Below are positions 8,821 through 18,727 of a stretch of 64,000 bases of DNA, in pieces (within the stretch, counting starts at the first letter, position 1; each line of letters starts with the position of its first letter). Origin of the DNA: Sphingobacteriales bacterium (lineage in GTDB: Bacteria > Bacteroidota > Bacteroidia > Chitinophagales > UBA2359); contig JADKCK010000027.1 of the NCBI GenBank assembly GCA_016718845.1, forward strand, positions 1 to 64,000, read 5' to 3'. The notes below the pieces were generated by a model. It had not been told where the DNA came from, did no database searches, and saw nothing but the letters and a program-made list of their open reading frames with translations. A program made the translations under genes and the position numbers.

Positions 8821-10094
8821 ATGTTTACACAAACACACCCCGTATTTTTTGTTCTTTTGGTAATTTTAGTACCCAACAAACTGCCAAGCCCAAACCACCT
8901 TTGGACCCGAGCAAATAATTAGTACAAATGCTAATGGAGCATGGTCTGTTTATGCCATTGATTTAGATGGCGATGGGGATAATGATGTACTTTCAGCTTC
9001 TTTTAGTGATAATAAAATAGCTTGGTACATAAACGATGGTAGTGGCAATTTTAGTAGCGAGCAAATCATTAGTACTAATGCTGATTATGCAATCTCTGTT
9101 TATGCCATTGATTTAGATGGTGATGGCGATAATGATGTGCTTTCAGCTTCTAATAATGATAATAAAATAGCTTGGTACAAAAATGATGGTACTGGTAATT
9201 TTAGTGGTGAAAAAACTATTAGCATTAATGCTAATGGTGCAATTGATGTTTATGCCATTGATATAGATGGCGATAGCGATAATGATGTGCTTTCGGCTTC
9301 TGATAGTGATGATAAAATAGCTTGGTATATAAACGATGGTAGCGGCAATTTTAGTAGCGAGCAAATAATTAGTACTAATGCTGATGGTGCATGGTCTGTT
9401 TATGCCATTGATATAGATGGCGATGGAGATAATGATGTACTTTCGGCTTCTGTTTATGATGATAAAATAGCTTGGTACATAAACGATGGTATTGGTAATT
9501 TTAGTAGTGAGCAAATCATTAGTATTAATGCTTATGTTGCACACTCTGTTTATGCCATTGACTTAGACGATGATGGTGACAATGATGTACTTTGGGCTTC
9601 TATAATGGTAATAAGACGGCTTGGTACATAAACAATGGTAATGGCAGTTTTAGTGCCGAGCAAATAATTAGCACTAATGCTAATCGTGCAACTCTGTTTA
9701 TGCCATTGACTTAGATGGCGATGGAGATAATGATGTACTTTCGACTTCTCAATTTGATAATAAAATAGCTTGGTACGAGAACCAATTGTACGCAGTAGGA
9801 ATGCCTAATGAACCTAATAATTTAACGGCTAATGCACCTACAGTTATTTGTTCCTTAATCAATAATACCTCCAACCCAAACACCCTACAAATACAATACA
9901 ATGCCCCACAAACCCAGCCAACCACCCTACAAATCTACAACATAATGGGTAGGCTACTAACTACGCAAACCTTTGATGCCACAAAAGGCATTAACACTTG
10001 GCAGATGCCCGTAGGCATGTATCCCGCAGGGGTGTATCTGTTGCAGGTTAGCAACACAAACAGTAAAGAAACTGTTAAGTGGATTAAGGAGTAG
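8821..10094 (+). pseudogene. FG-GAP/VCBS propeller protein with T9SS tail, frame-broken
   Basis: This is the first of three tandem paralogues. The ATG at 8821 opens the same MFTQTH start as the next two genes, but indels between 8840 and 8879 damage the signal peptide and throw the frame to an early stop. From 8879 to about 9600 one frame encodes 50-residue units with the calcium-loop motif D-x-D-G-D-x-D-N-D-V. Further single-base losses near 9600 and 9690 shift it again. The last frame (9786-10094) ends in a type A T9SS sorting domain (QIYNIMGRLL, then a Lys-rich KWIKE end). Only six units are present against seven in the intact paralogues. It is probably inactive unless the breaks are sequence errors. 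Confidence 0.85.
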
Positions 10095-10101
10095 AATAAC
10101 T

Positions 10102-10142
10102 AAACCGCTGTTAGGCTTTAAAAGCCTAACAGCGGTTTATTT
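10102..10142 (+). terminator. Intrinsic terminator after the first propeller gene
   Basis: AAACCGCTGTTAGGCTTT (10102-10119) pairs perfectly with the copy ending at 10138, followed by ATTTT. It starts eight bases after the stop codon. Confidence 0.9.
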
Positions 10143-10248
10143 TGCCTCATATACAAAAAAAACACCTAAAATACACAAAAACACCAACAAAAAACACTAC
10201 TTTTACGCTGTATATTAAACAACAATCCTAACCCAAAACTTACAACTT

Positions 10249-11940
10249 ATGTTTACACAAACACACACCCGTATTTTTTGTTTCTTTTTGCTTTGCCTTA
10301 CTTATTGCTACCCAACAACAAACTGCCAAGCCCAAACCACCTTTGGACCACAGCAAATAATTAGTACTAATGCTAATGGTGCAAACTCTGTTTATGCCAT
10401 TGATTTAGATGGCGATGGAGATAATGATGTACTTTCAGCTTTTGTTTTTGATGATAAAATAGCTTGGTATAGTAATGATGGCAATGGCAATTTTAGTGAC
10501 GAGCAAATCATTAGTACTAATGCTAATGGAGCATGGTTTGTTTATGCCATTGACTTGGATAATGATGGCGATAATGATGTACTATCGGCTTCTTGGTATG
10601 ATAATAAAATAGCTTGGTACATCAATGAAGGTAATGGTAATTTTAGTGCCGAGCAAATTATTAGTACAAATGCAAATTATGCAACATCTGTTTATGCTAT
10701 CGATTTAGATGGCAATGGAGACAATGATATACTTTCGATTTCTTATAGTGATAATAAAATAGCTTGGTACATAAATGATGGCAATGGTAATTTTAGTGCC
10801 GAGCAAATAATTAGTACTACTGCTTATGGTGCAAGGTTTGTTTATGCCATTGATTTAAATGGTAATGGAGACAATGATGTACTTTCGGCTTCTGCTAATG
10901 ATGATAAAATAACTTGGTATAGTAACAATGGTATTGGTAATTTTAGTACTGAACAAATCATTAGTACTAATGCTAATGGTGCATATGCTGTTTATGCCAT
11001 TGATATAGATGGTGATGGAGATAATGATGTACTTTCGGCTTCTCATCTTGATGATAAAATAGCTTGGTACATAAATGATGGTAACGGTAATTTTAGCAGC
11101 GAGCAAATTATTAGTACAAATGCTAATGGTGCAACCTTTGTTTATGCCATTGATATAGATGGCGATGGAGACAATGATGTGCTTTCGGCTTCTTCTTATG
11201 ACAACAAAATAGCTTGGTACATAAATGATGGCGGTGGTAATTTTAGTACCGAGCAAATAATTAGTACAAATGACAATAGTGCAAATGCTGTTTATGCCAT
11301 TGATTTAGATGGTGATGGAGATAATGATGTGCTTTCTGCTTCTTGGGATGATGATAAAATAGCTTGGTACGAGAATTTAAGTACTCCTCCAGTCTTACCA
11401 GTATCTTTATTATCGTTTAATGGCAAGCAACAGTCCAAAGGCAACTTATTGTATTGGCTAACCTCCAACGAGCAAAACAACGATTATTTTACGCTACAAA
11501 GCAGCAGTAATGGTACTAACTTTACGAGCATCGCAAAGATAAATGGTGCAGGCAACAGCAACACCACCAAATCTTACCAATATCTAGATGCCACCGTCAC
11601 CCAAGCCACCACCTATTACCGCCTACTACAAACCGATTATAACGGCGTACAGCACCAAATAGGCACTATTAGTGTAGGCAAAAACGAGGTGCAAAGCCCC
11701 ATAACGCTTAATACCTCCACCCCCAACACCCTACAAATACAATACAATGCCCCACAAACCCAGCCAACCACCCTACAACTCTACGACATAATGGGTAGGC
11801 TATTAACTACGCAAACCTTTGATGCCACAAAAGGCATTAACACTTGGCAGATACCCGTAGGTATGTATCCCGCAGGCGTGTATCTGTTACAGGTTAGCAA
11901 CACAAACAGTAAAGAAACTGTTAAGTGGATTAAGGAGTAG
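10249..11940 (+). CDS. Secreted seven-unit FG-GAP/VCBS beta-propeller protein, T9SS cargo
   Basis: A 563-residue exported protein. Residues 1-29 form a Sec signal peptide ending at CQAQ. Residues about 30-385 hold seven 50-residue units, each with a D-x-[DN]-x-[DN]-G-D-N-D-[VI] loop and a KIAWY strand. FG-GAP/VCBS units of this kind bind Ca2+ and build a propeller, and seven is the classic blade number. After a linker comes a beta domain (LSFNGKQQSKGNLLYWLT) common before T9SS tails. The last 80 residues are a type A sorting domain (LQLYDIMGRLL, GMYPAGVYLLQV) ending KWIKE. The product should cross the outer membrane and stay on the surface. Its ligand is unknown. It is the only intact member of the forward tandem set. 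Confidence 0.9.
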   Translation: MFTQTHTRIFCFFLLCLTYCYPTTNCQAQTTFGPQQIISTNANGANSVYAIDLDGDGDNDVLSAFVFDDKIAWYSNDGNGNFSDEQIISTNANGAWFVYAIDLDNDGDNDVLSASWYDNKIAWYINEGNGNFSAEQIISTNANYATSVYAIDLDGNGDNDILSISYSDNKIAWYINDGNGNFSAEQIISTTAYGARFVYAIDLNGNGDNDVLSASANDDKITWYSNNGIGNFSTEQIISTNANGAYAVYAIDIDGDGDNDVLSASHLDDKIAWYINDGNGNFSSEQIISTNANGATFVYAIDIDGDGDNDVLSASSYDNKIAWYINDGGGNFSTEQIISTNDNSANAVYAIDLDGDGDNDVLSASWDDDKIAWYENLSTPPVLPVSLLSFNGKQQSKGNLLYWLTSNEQNNDYFTLQSSSNGTNFTSIAKINGAGNSNTTKSYQYLDATVTQATTYYRLLQTDYNGVQHQIGTISVGKNEVQSPITLNTSTPNTLQIQYNAPQTQPTTLQLYDIMGRLLTTQTFDATKGINTWQIPVGMYPAGVYLLQVSNTNSKETVKWIKE

Positions 11941-11948
11941 AATAACTA

Positions 11949-11988
11949 TACCGCTGTTAGGCTTTTAAAGCCTAACAGCGGTTTTTTT
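11949..11988 (+). terminator. Intrinsic terminator after the second propeller gene
   Basis: ACCGCTGTTAGGCTTT pairs with AAAGCCTAACAGCGGT and is followed by seven T. The stem is the same as at 10102-10142. Confidence 0.9.
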
Positions 11989-11992
11989 ATTT

Positions 11993-12390
11993 ACCAAACA
12001 CATCAATAGGATAGGGTTTTAACCCTATCTTATTGATGTGTTTGATGTTTAATGTTATTCAATCAAACGGTTATTGGCATCAAAAATGTTTTTTACCACA
12101 TTATGCCATAAAAATAAACCATTATTAATTCGTAAGATAGGGTTAAAACCCTATCCTATTGATGTTTGGGGTGTTTTTTGCTATTTTTTTAAACAACGGT
12201 TGGTATAAAAATAAATAAAATAGGGTTAAAACCCTATCTATTGGTGTAAAAAACATTTTTTGCCACATTATGCCATAAAATAAAACCATTGTTAATTTTT
12301 CGCACCCCAATAATGGGTTGTTTATTTACCAAACACATCAATAGGATAGGGTTTTAACCCTATCTATTGATATAAAAAACATTTTTGCCT
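11993..12390 (+). repeat. Intergenic palindrome block, copy 2
   Basis: The first 250 bases repeat the block at 8341-8600, including its spacers. Two more palindromes follow (near 12217 and 12343), making four in all. The block separates the second and third propeller genes. Just before the next gene, 12497-12555 matches 10190-10248 closely, so the upstream region was duplicated as well. Confidence 0.85.
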
Positions 12391-12555
12391 CATTTCACCC
12401 CCAAACCGCCACCTTATTAAACCATTAAACCCCAACAACAGCCTATTTTACCAAATCTACAAAAAAATTTACCTAAAATACACAAAACCACCAAAAAAAA
12501 ACACTATTTTTACCCCATATATTAAACAACAATCCTAACCAAAAACTAACAACTT

Positions 12556-13062
12556 ATGTTTACACAAACACACACTCGTATCTTTTGTTTCTTTTTGCTT
12601 TGCCTTACTTACTGCTACCCAACAACAAACTGCCAAGCCCAAACCACCTTTGGACCAAAGCAAGTAATTAGTACAACAAATGCTAGTGGTGCAAGCTCTG
12701 TTTATGCCATTGATTTAGATGGCGATAGTGACAATGATGTACTTTCATGTCTTTATAGTGATAATACAATAGCTTGGTACATAAATGATGGCAGTGGAAA
12801 TTTTAGTAATGAGCAAATTATTAGTACTAATGCTGATTATGCAAACTCTGTTTATGCTATTGATTTAGATGGCGATGGCGATAATGATGTACTTTCTGCT
12901 TCAATCAATGATGATAAAATAGCTTGGTACATAAACGATGGCAGCGGTAATTTTAGTAGCGAGCAAATCATTAGTACTACTGCTAATGGTGCATGGTCTG
13001 TTTATGCCATTGATATAGATGGCGATGGCGACAATGATGTACTTTCTAACTTCTTATTATGA
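12556..13062 (+). CDS. N-terminal part of giant propeller/PKD protein (frame ends at an indel)
   Basis: The 168 residues carry the same signal peptide as the 10249 gene (MFTQTHTRIFCFF, cleavage after CQAQ) and the first three 50-residue propeller units. The frame then stops at 13060-13062. Compared with sister units, one extra base near 13048-13052 shifts it. The downstream frame continues with the expected next strand (SYYDDKIAW). If that base is ignored, the gene is 12556-18703 and encodes about 2048 residues. The total span of 6148 bases is one more than a multiple of three, which agrees with a single insertion. Confidence 0.8.
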   Translation: MFTQTHTRIFCFFLLCLTYCYPTTNCQAQTTFGPKQVISTTNASGASSVYAIDLDGDSDNDVLSCLYSDNTIAWYINDGSGNFSNEQIISTNADYANSVYAIDLDGDGDNDVLSASINDDKIAWYINDGSGNFSSEQIISTTANGAWSVYAIDIDGDGDNDVLSNFLL

Positions 13063-16000
13063 TGATAAAATAGCTTGGCACAGTAATGATGGCAGTGGCA
13101 ATTTTAGTGCCGAGCAAGTTATTACTACTAATGCTAATGGAGTATTGTCTGTTTATGCTATTGATATAGATGGTGATGGAGATAATGATGTGCTTTCAGC
13201 TTCTCAGTTTGATAATAAAATAGCTTGGTACATAAACAATGGCAGCGGTAATTTTAGTGCAGAGCAAATAATTAGTACTAATGCTAATGGTGCAAGCTCT
13301 GTTTATGCCATTGATATAGACGGTGATGGCGATAAGGATGTCCTTTCAGCTTCTTTTAGTGATGCTAAAATAGCTTGGTATATAAACGATGGTAGTGGTA
13401 GTTTTAGTGTCGAACAAATTATTACTACTAACGCCGATGGTGCACGCTCTGTTTATGCCATTGATTTAGATGGCGATGGCGACAATGATGTTCTTTCAGC
13501 TTCTATTTATGACAATAAAATAGCTTGGTATATAAACAATGGCAACGGTAATTTTAGTAGTGAGCAAGTTATTAGTACAAACACTAATGGTTCTGTATCT
13601 GTTTACGCCATTGATTTAGACGGTGATGGGGATAATGATGTGCTTTCGGCTTCTGCTTATGGCACTCACGTAGCTTGGTACGAAAACATTTTGCTAAGCC
13701 CAACCGAGCCTATACCACCTATTGCCAATTTTACCACCACACCCACCGCTACACCTGCCGCACCAAACCCCGATACCCTATATATTTGCAGCGGACAAAC
13801 GGTATACACCAACAATTTATCCTCAAATGCCAACGCCTACCTCTGGAACTTTGGCGACGGTAGCACTCCCAACACCCAAACTAACCCAACACATACCTAC
13901 ACCCAAGCCGGAACCTACCCGCTTACCCTAATTGCCTACAACAACACCCCAAGCCCCTTTACCTGCGAGGCAAATGCAGGATACCCACAATATGGCATCG
14001 AAGGTGGATTTGGAGGTATTCAGGGTTATAATAATTCGCTTAACTACACCCAAAGCTACCTAACTTTTGATGTAGATAGTAATATGGTTAGCATACACTC
14101 AACACTTGATAATGCAGCTTACAACTCTACTAACGAATACATTGTAGCTGTTAACTACTTAGCCAGCGAAGTAACACCTGCCAACACTATTAGCGGCTTA
14201 CAACAACAAGTAGCTAATGGCGAATGTATTAATTTTGATGTGTATTCGTTATGTGGACTGAAAAACAACAATTTATTTCCTATCTATAACGCTGCTTATG
14301 GAGGCTATTTAATCATGTTTGACCCTAACTTTTCTATTCCATATAATCCCGAAGGTAATTATGATAGCTATGTGTATCCCTACCACGTTGCATATACTGG
14401 ATTGGGTTGGTTTGGTGACTTACAGTATTACCTCTTAGACACCAATTATCAACCATTTGCCTTGGGCGATACCATACAATATTGCCCTACCTACAATGGC
14501 GTAACACAATGCTGCAAAACCATTATTATTCCCAGCACATTGCCCGGTGGCGGAACACCAGAGCCGCTTGCTCCCTATAACCCCATTGTGCCGCTATATA
14601 GCGCACGCCCTGCAAATAGCAATGAAGTGGTACTGTCCGATACCACCAACATTGTGGTAGTAGTGCAGCCTGCCCTTGCACCCGACATTACTTGTATCAG
14701 CACCCTTTGTGCCAACGATACGGCACAATACCACACCAATGCCCTCTGTACCAACTATCAATGGGCAGTAATAGGCGGCACTATAATAAGCGGGCAAAAC
14801 ACCCCCGATATAAACGTGGTGTGGGGTAACACCCCCGAAGGTACTATTAGCCTAACAGCCGCTTGCGACGAGGCTTACTGCAATCTGCCAACAGTAGTTG
14901 CCGTGCCTATCATCACCCAAACAGCTACTATTGCAGGCAAACACTTAGTATGCCTAAACGAGGTGCTTAACTATACAGCCCCTTTCTTTGGTGGCACAAC
15001 GTATAACTGGACAATAGACCCACCACAAGCAGGCGAAATAATAGCAGGCAACAATAGCCACCAAATTACTGTCCGATGGACTAATATGGAGGCTACCCTT
15101 ACAGCATCTTACCAAAACCAAGTATTGGGTTGCAACGGTACGGCTAATTTAAACATTACACCTGTGGCTGCCTTTGCCATAGATACCTTAGACATTGTTT
15201 GCCAAGGCACACAAAGCACCCTAAACACCACCGAAAACGGCGAATTTACGTGGTCGGTAGTTGGGGGCAATATAGTATCGGGGCAAGGCAGCAATAGCAT
15301 TGTAGTAGATTGGACAACCGAAGGAACCACAACAGTAAATGCTACTGCCAACAACCCAAACAGTTTTTGTAACCTAACAGCCAACGCAAGTACTACCGTT
15401 TTGGCGTTTCCGCAAAGCCCTACCATAACAGGGCAGACCATCATCTGCCCAACCCAAACTTATTTGTACAGTGCATCGCCTACACAAAACAACACTACTT
15501 TTGTATGGACAGCCACAGGCGGAACCATTACCGCAGGGCAAAATAGCGCCACCGTAAGTGTTGTATGGAATGGCTTGCCGCCTTACAGCTTGTCGGTTGT
15601 GCGCCAAACAAATAGCCAACCTGCTTGCTTATCTAACCCAACTACTTTGGCAGTTAGCAGTTTTACTAACAGTGGCGGTTTAAGTATTTTGGGCGATAAT
15701 GTAGTTTGTCCTGCATTAACAGCAAACTATACAGCAACACCTAATATAGCTAACCTATTGTATGAATGGAGCATTAGCCCCACAACAGCCGGACAGATTA
15801 TTGGCGGACAAGGTACTGCCAACATAGTTATACAATGGGCAACAACTACGCCACCCGATGCCACATTAACGGTAACAGCATGTAGCCAAACCGCTAACTA
15901 TACCATAAACTTTGCCGATGTTCCGCAGCCCCTCATCAACCAAAATAATGTATTGTGTAGTGATAATACCGCTACCCTATCGGTTACAAATGTTGCCGAT

Positions 16001-18703
16001 ATAAGCCAGTATATTTGGCAAACCGAAACAGGTAGTACCTTATCTAACGCACCCACTGTTGTTGTTGATGCAGCAGGTATTTATACGCTAAGCGTAATTA
16101 ACAGCAGTGGTTGTTTGGGCTACGATGCCATTAGTGTTGTCGAAAACACGGCTCCTGTTGCCGATATTTTATCATCAAGTTACCTTGTTTGTATCCAAGA
16201 TGCCTTAGATATACCCCTAATGGCTATTGATGGCACAAACTATGCTTTTGAATGGTTGCTAAACGGTGTGCCTATTGCCGACACCAATAGTCCGTTTTAC
16301 ACCCACCCTGCAACCGATGTAGCAGGTAACTTTACGTATCAGGTAAGCGTTACCGATGTATCGAACAATTGCGTTACTTTGTCCGATGCTGCAAACATTA
16401 TACAAGCCCTTTGTGTGCCAGATACCAGCGGCGGCGGCGGCACAGGTACAGGAGGTCCAACCGACCCCAACTGCCCTCCAACTGCTGGTCACGAAGTTAG
16501 TTTTACCTTAGCATCGGACGGCGACAATTGCCAAACGGTAACACTTACCCAAACATCGGTTGATGAATTTACCCAATTTATTGTTTTTTGGGGCGATGGA
16601 GCAATAGACACCTTAACAGGCAATACCGCTACCCACACTTACCCCAACGATATTGCCCTTTATACGGTGCGTTTAAGAGGCTGGTTTGTGCATCCAAATA
16701 CAGGTGCTTTGTGTTATAAAACCCACGACGAGCCATACAGCGTACCACTTACTGCCCGTTTTGATGTGTTGGAGGCATGTTTGGGCAACGAATGGCAATT
16801 TATGGATAGGTCGTATTACCTACCTATTACCAGCATTAGTAACTGGACATGGGACTTTGGCGATGGCTCGGCTACCGTATCGGGTAGCCAAACGGCAGCA
16901 CATACCTACACCACAGCAGGTAGTTTTGTAGTAACACTAACCATTACCGATGGTAACTGCACCATTAGCAGCAACCAAACCATAACAGTTGCCCCCTTAC
17001 CAACACTTAATTTTAGTGTCGATGGCGGAGCTTGTGTAGATAATGTATTGCACTTTACGCCCAGCAACCCCAACCTTATCAGTTATGTTTGGTCTTTTGG
17101 CGATGGAGCAACTTCATCTACCCAAAATGCTGCCCACCAATACAATGCAGCAACCAACTATACCGCTAACCTTAGTGCCACTACCAATTTAGGTTGTGTT
17201 GTAACGGCTAATCCGCAAACAATAAACATAAACCCACAACCACAGCCACAAAATATTGTTGCCACCGATACCTTATTATGCAGCGGCGAAACAACAACCT
17301 TAACAGCACCTTTGGGGGTAGCGTATCTTTGGTCAACGGGCAGCGTAGATAGTAGCATTGTAGTAAGTGCCGCAGGTAACTATGTAGTAAAAGTAACTTT
17401 GGCAGATGGTTGTTATTATACCACATCTGCCCAAAACATAAACGTAGTATTGCCTCCAAATGCCACCATTTACCCTTCAAGCGATACCGCACACTTTTGC
17501 GCAAGCAATACCGCACAATTTTTGTACGTAAATCAAAACGAAAACTATACCTATGCTTGGGCTCCTTATAACAGTACTACTTACCAAAGACAAGTGTATG
17601 GCAGTGGCACTTATACCGTTACAGTAACAGATACCCAAACAGGCTGTACGGCTACCGACAATACTGTAGTACAACTACATTCGATATCTGGCGTGCCGAT
17701 TGTAGCAGGCAATACCACCGATGTTTGCCAAGGCGAAACTGTACAACTTTGGGTAAGCAACAATATGCCTAGTGCTGACCATTTTGTTTGGACAAATGGC
17801 GTAGAAGATAGCCTTATTAACATTACCACATCGGGCAATTACGGCGTATATGCCGTTGATAACTGGGGTTGTGTAAGCGATACATCGGCTGTTAGCACCA
17901 TTACCATAAATGCTTTGCCAAACGTAGATTTGTTTCCGGCAGGCTGCTACGAGTTGTGCCAAGGCGATACCCTTTCTTTGCCCATAGGCACGGCAAGCAA
18001 TTACCAATGGTTTTTTAACAACACTTTGCTTACCAACAATACCGCCAATTTTGTGCCGCAAGCCGAGGGCGACTATTTTGTGGTAATGACCAACGATGCG
18101 GGTTGCACCGACACCAGTGGCGTATTAAGCCTACAGTTTAAAACCAATTGCCCTACCAACAATCTGCTGCCCATTAGTTTAATTGATTTTAGCGGAACCG
18201 TTAAAGAGCAAGGTAACTTATTACATTGGGCAAGTGCCACCGAAATAAATGCTAACTATTACACCCTTTATTACTCAAGCAATGGCGAACATTTTGTGCC
18301 TATCAACACCACAAAAGCAAGCGGCAACAGCAATACTACCAAACACTATCAGTATTTGCACAACAGCAAAGCAGCACTTAGTTATTATCGTTTAGAGGAG
18401 ACAGACTACGACGGAACTGCCCATAAATTAGGCACTATTGTACTACACAGGCTTAATGCCGATGCACAAAATGTGTTGGTATATCCAAATCCAGCCCAAA
18501 CAACTTTGCAAATAAATTACCAAACTACCCAAGCCCAATTGGTTACTTTGCAAATTTACGACATAATGGGTAGGTTGCTACATACACAAACAAAAATGGC
18601 ACAAGCCAACGCTAATAATTGGCAGATAGATGTAAACAGTTACCCAACAGGTATTTATTGGCTGCAAATAGGCGAAAAAACTATTAAATGGACTAAGTTT
18701 TAA
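13019..18703 (+). CDS. Main part of giant secreted propeller/PKD protein with type A T9SS tail
   Basis: This frame continues the 12556 gene past the frameshift. It holds propeller units four to seven (to about 13690), then a PKD domain (WNFGDGS), a region of about 200 residues that I do not recognise, and a run of PKD_6-like and Ig-like modules (YNWTIDPPQAGEI, SVVGGNIVSGQG). Two more PKD domains follow (TWDFGDGS near 16850 and VWSFGDGA near 17090). Later modules begin with a cysteine (VCQGE, LCQGD). The C-terminus is the linker LLPISLIDFSG plus a type A sorting domain (VYPNPAQTTL, QIYDIMGRLL) ending KWTKF. It is a very large surface protein, probably adhesive. The first residues given by this frame overlap the preceding frame and are not the real start. 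Confidence 0.88.
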   Translation: MAMATMMYFLTSYYDDKIAWHSNDGSGNFSAEQVITTNANGVLSVYAIDIDGDGDNDVLSASQFDNKIAWYINNGSGNFSAEQIISTNANGASSVYAIDIDGDGDKDVLSASFSDAKIAWYINDGSGSFSVEQIITTNADGARSVYAIDLDGDGDNDVLSASIYDNKIAWYINNGNGNFSSEQVISTNTNGSVSVYAIDLDGDGDNDVLSASAYGTHVAWYENILLSPTEPIPPIANFTTTPTATPAAPNPDTLYICSGQTVYTNNLSSNANAYLWNFGDGSTPNTQTNPTHTYTQAGTYPLTLIAYNNTPSPFTCEANAGYPQYGIEGGFGGIQGYNNSLNYTQSYLTFDVDSNMVSIHSTLDNAAYNSTNEYIVAVNYLASEVTPANTISGLQQQVANGECINFDVYSLCGLKNNNLFPIYNAAYGGYLIMFDPNFSIPYNPEGNYDSYVYPYHVAYTGLGWFGDLQYYLLDTNYQPFALGDTIQYCPTYNGVTQCCKTIIIPSTLPGGGTPEPLAPYNPIVPLYSARPANSNEVVLSDTTNIVVVVQPALAPDITCISTLCANDTAQYHTNALCTNYQWAVIGGTIISGQNTPDINVVWGNTPEGTISLTAACDEAYCNLPTVVAVPIITQTATIAGKHLVCLNEVLNYTAPFFGGTTYNWTIDPPQAGEIIAGNNSHQITVRWTNMEATLTASYQNQVLGCNGTANLNITPVAAFAIDTLDIVCQGTQSTLNTTENGEFTWSVVGGNIVSGQGSNSIVVDWTTEGTTTVNATANNPNSFCNLTANASTTVLAFPQSPTITGQTIICPTQTYLYSASPTQNNTTFVWTATGGTITAGQNSATVSVVWNGLPPYSLSVVRQTNSQPACLSNPTTLAVSSFTNSGGLSILGDNVVCPALTANYTATPNIANLLYEWSISPTTAGQIIGGQGTANIVIQWATTTPPDATLTVTACSQTANYTINFADVPQPLINQNNVLCSDNTATLSVTNVADISQYIWQTETGSTLSNAPTVVVDAAGIYTLSVINSSGCLGYDAISVVENTAPVADILSSSYLVCIQDALDIPLMAIDGTNYAFEWLLNGVPIADTNSPFYTHPATDVAGNFTYQVSVTDVSNNCVTLSDAANIIQALCVPDTSGGGGTGTGGPTDPNCPPTAGHEVSFTLASDGDNCQTVTLTQTSVDEFTQFIVFWGDGAIDTLTGNTATHTYPNDIALYTVRLRGWFVHPNTGALCYKTHDEPYSVPLTARFDVLEACLGNEWQFMDRSYYLPITSISNWTWDFGDGSATVSGSQTAAHTYTTAGSFVVTLTITDGNCTISSNQTITVAPLPTLNFSVDGGACVDNVLHFTPSNPNLISYVWSFGDGATSSTQNAAHQYNAATNYTANLSATTNLGCVVTANPQTININPQPQPQNIVATDTLLCSGETTTLTAPLGVAYLWSTGSVDSSIVVSAAGNYVVKVTLADGCYYTTSAQNINVVLPPNATIYPSSDTAHFCASNTAQFLYVNQNENYTYAWAPYNSTTYQRQVYGSGTYTVTVTDTQTGCTATDNTVVQLHSISGVPIVAGNTTDVCQGETVQLWVSNNMPSADHFVWTNGVEDSLINITTSGNYGVYAVDNWGCVSDTSAVSTITINALPNVDLFPAGCYELCQGDTLSLPIGTASNYQWFFNNTLLTNNTANFVPQAEGDYFVVMTNDAGCTDTSGVLSLQFKTNCPTNNLLPISLIDFSGTVKEQGNLLHWASATEINANYYTLYYSSNGEHFVPINTTKASGNSNTTKHYQYLHNSKAALSYYRLEETDYDGTAHKLGTIVLHRLNADAQNVLVYPNPAQTTLQINYQTTQAQLVTLQIYDIMGRLLHTQTKMAQANANNWQIDVNSYPTGIYWLQIGEKTIKWTKF

Positions 18704-18727
18704 ACAACAAAGCACCTAAAATATTAA

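Noticed and set aside
9143..11256. Long minus-strand open frames opposite the propeller genes
   Set aside because: They mirror the 150-bp repeat units, have Ile/Ser/Tyr-biased composition and no start context. They are shadows of the real genes.
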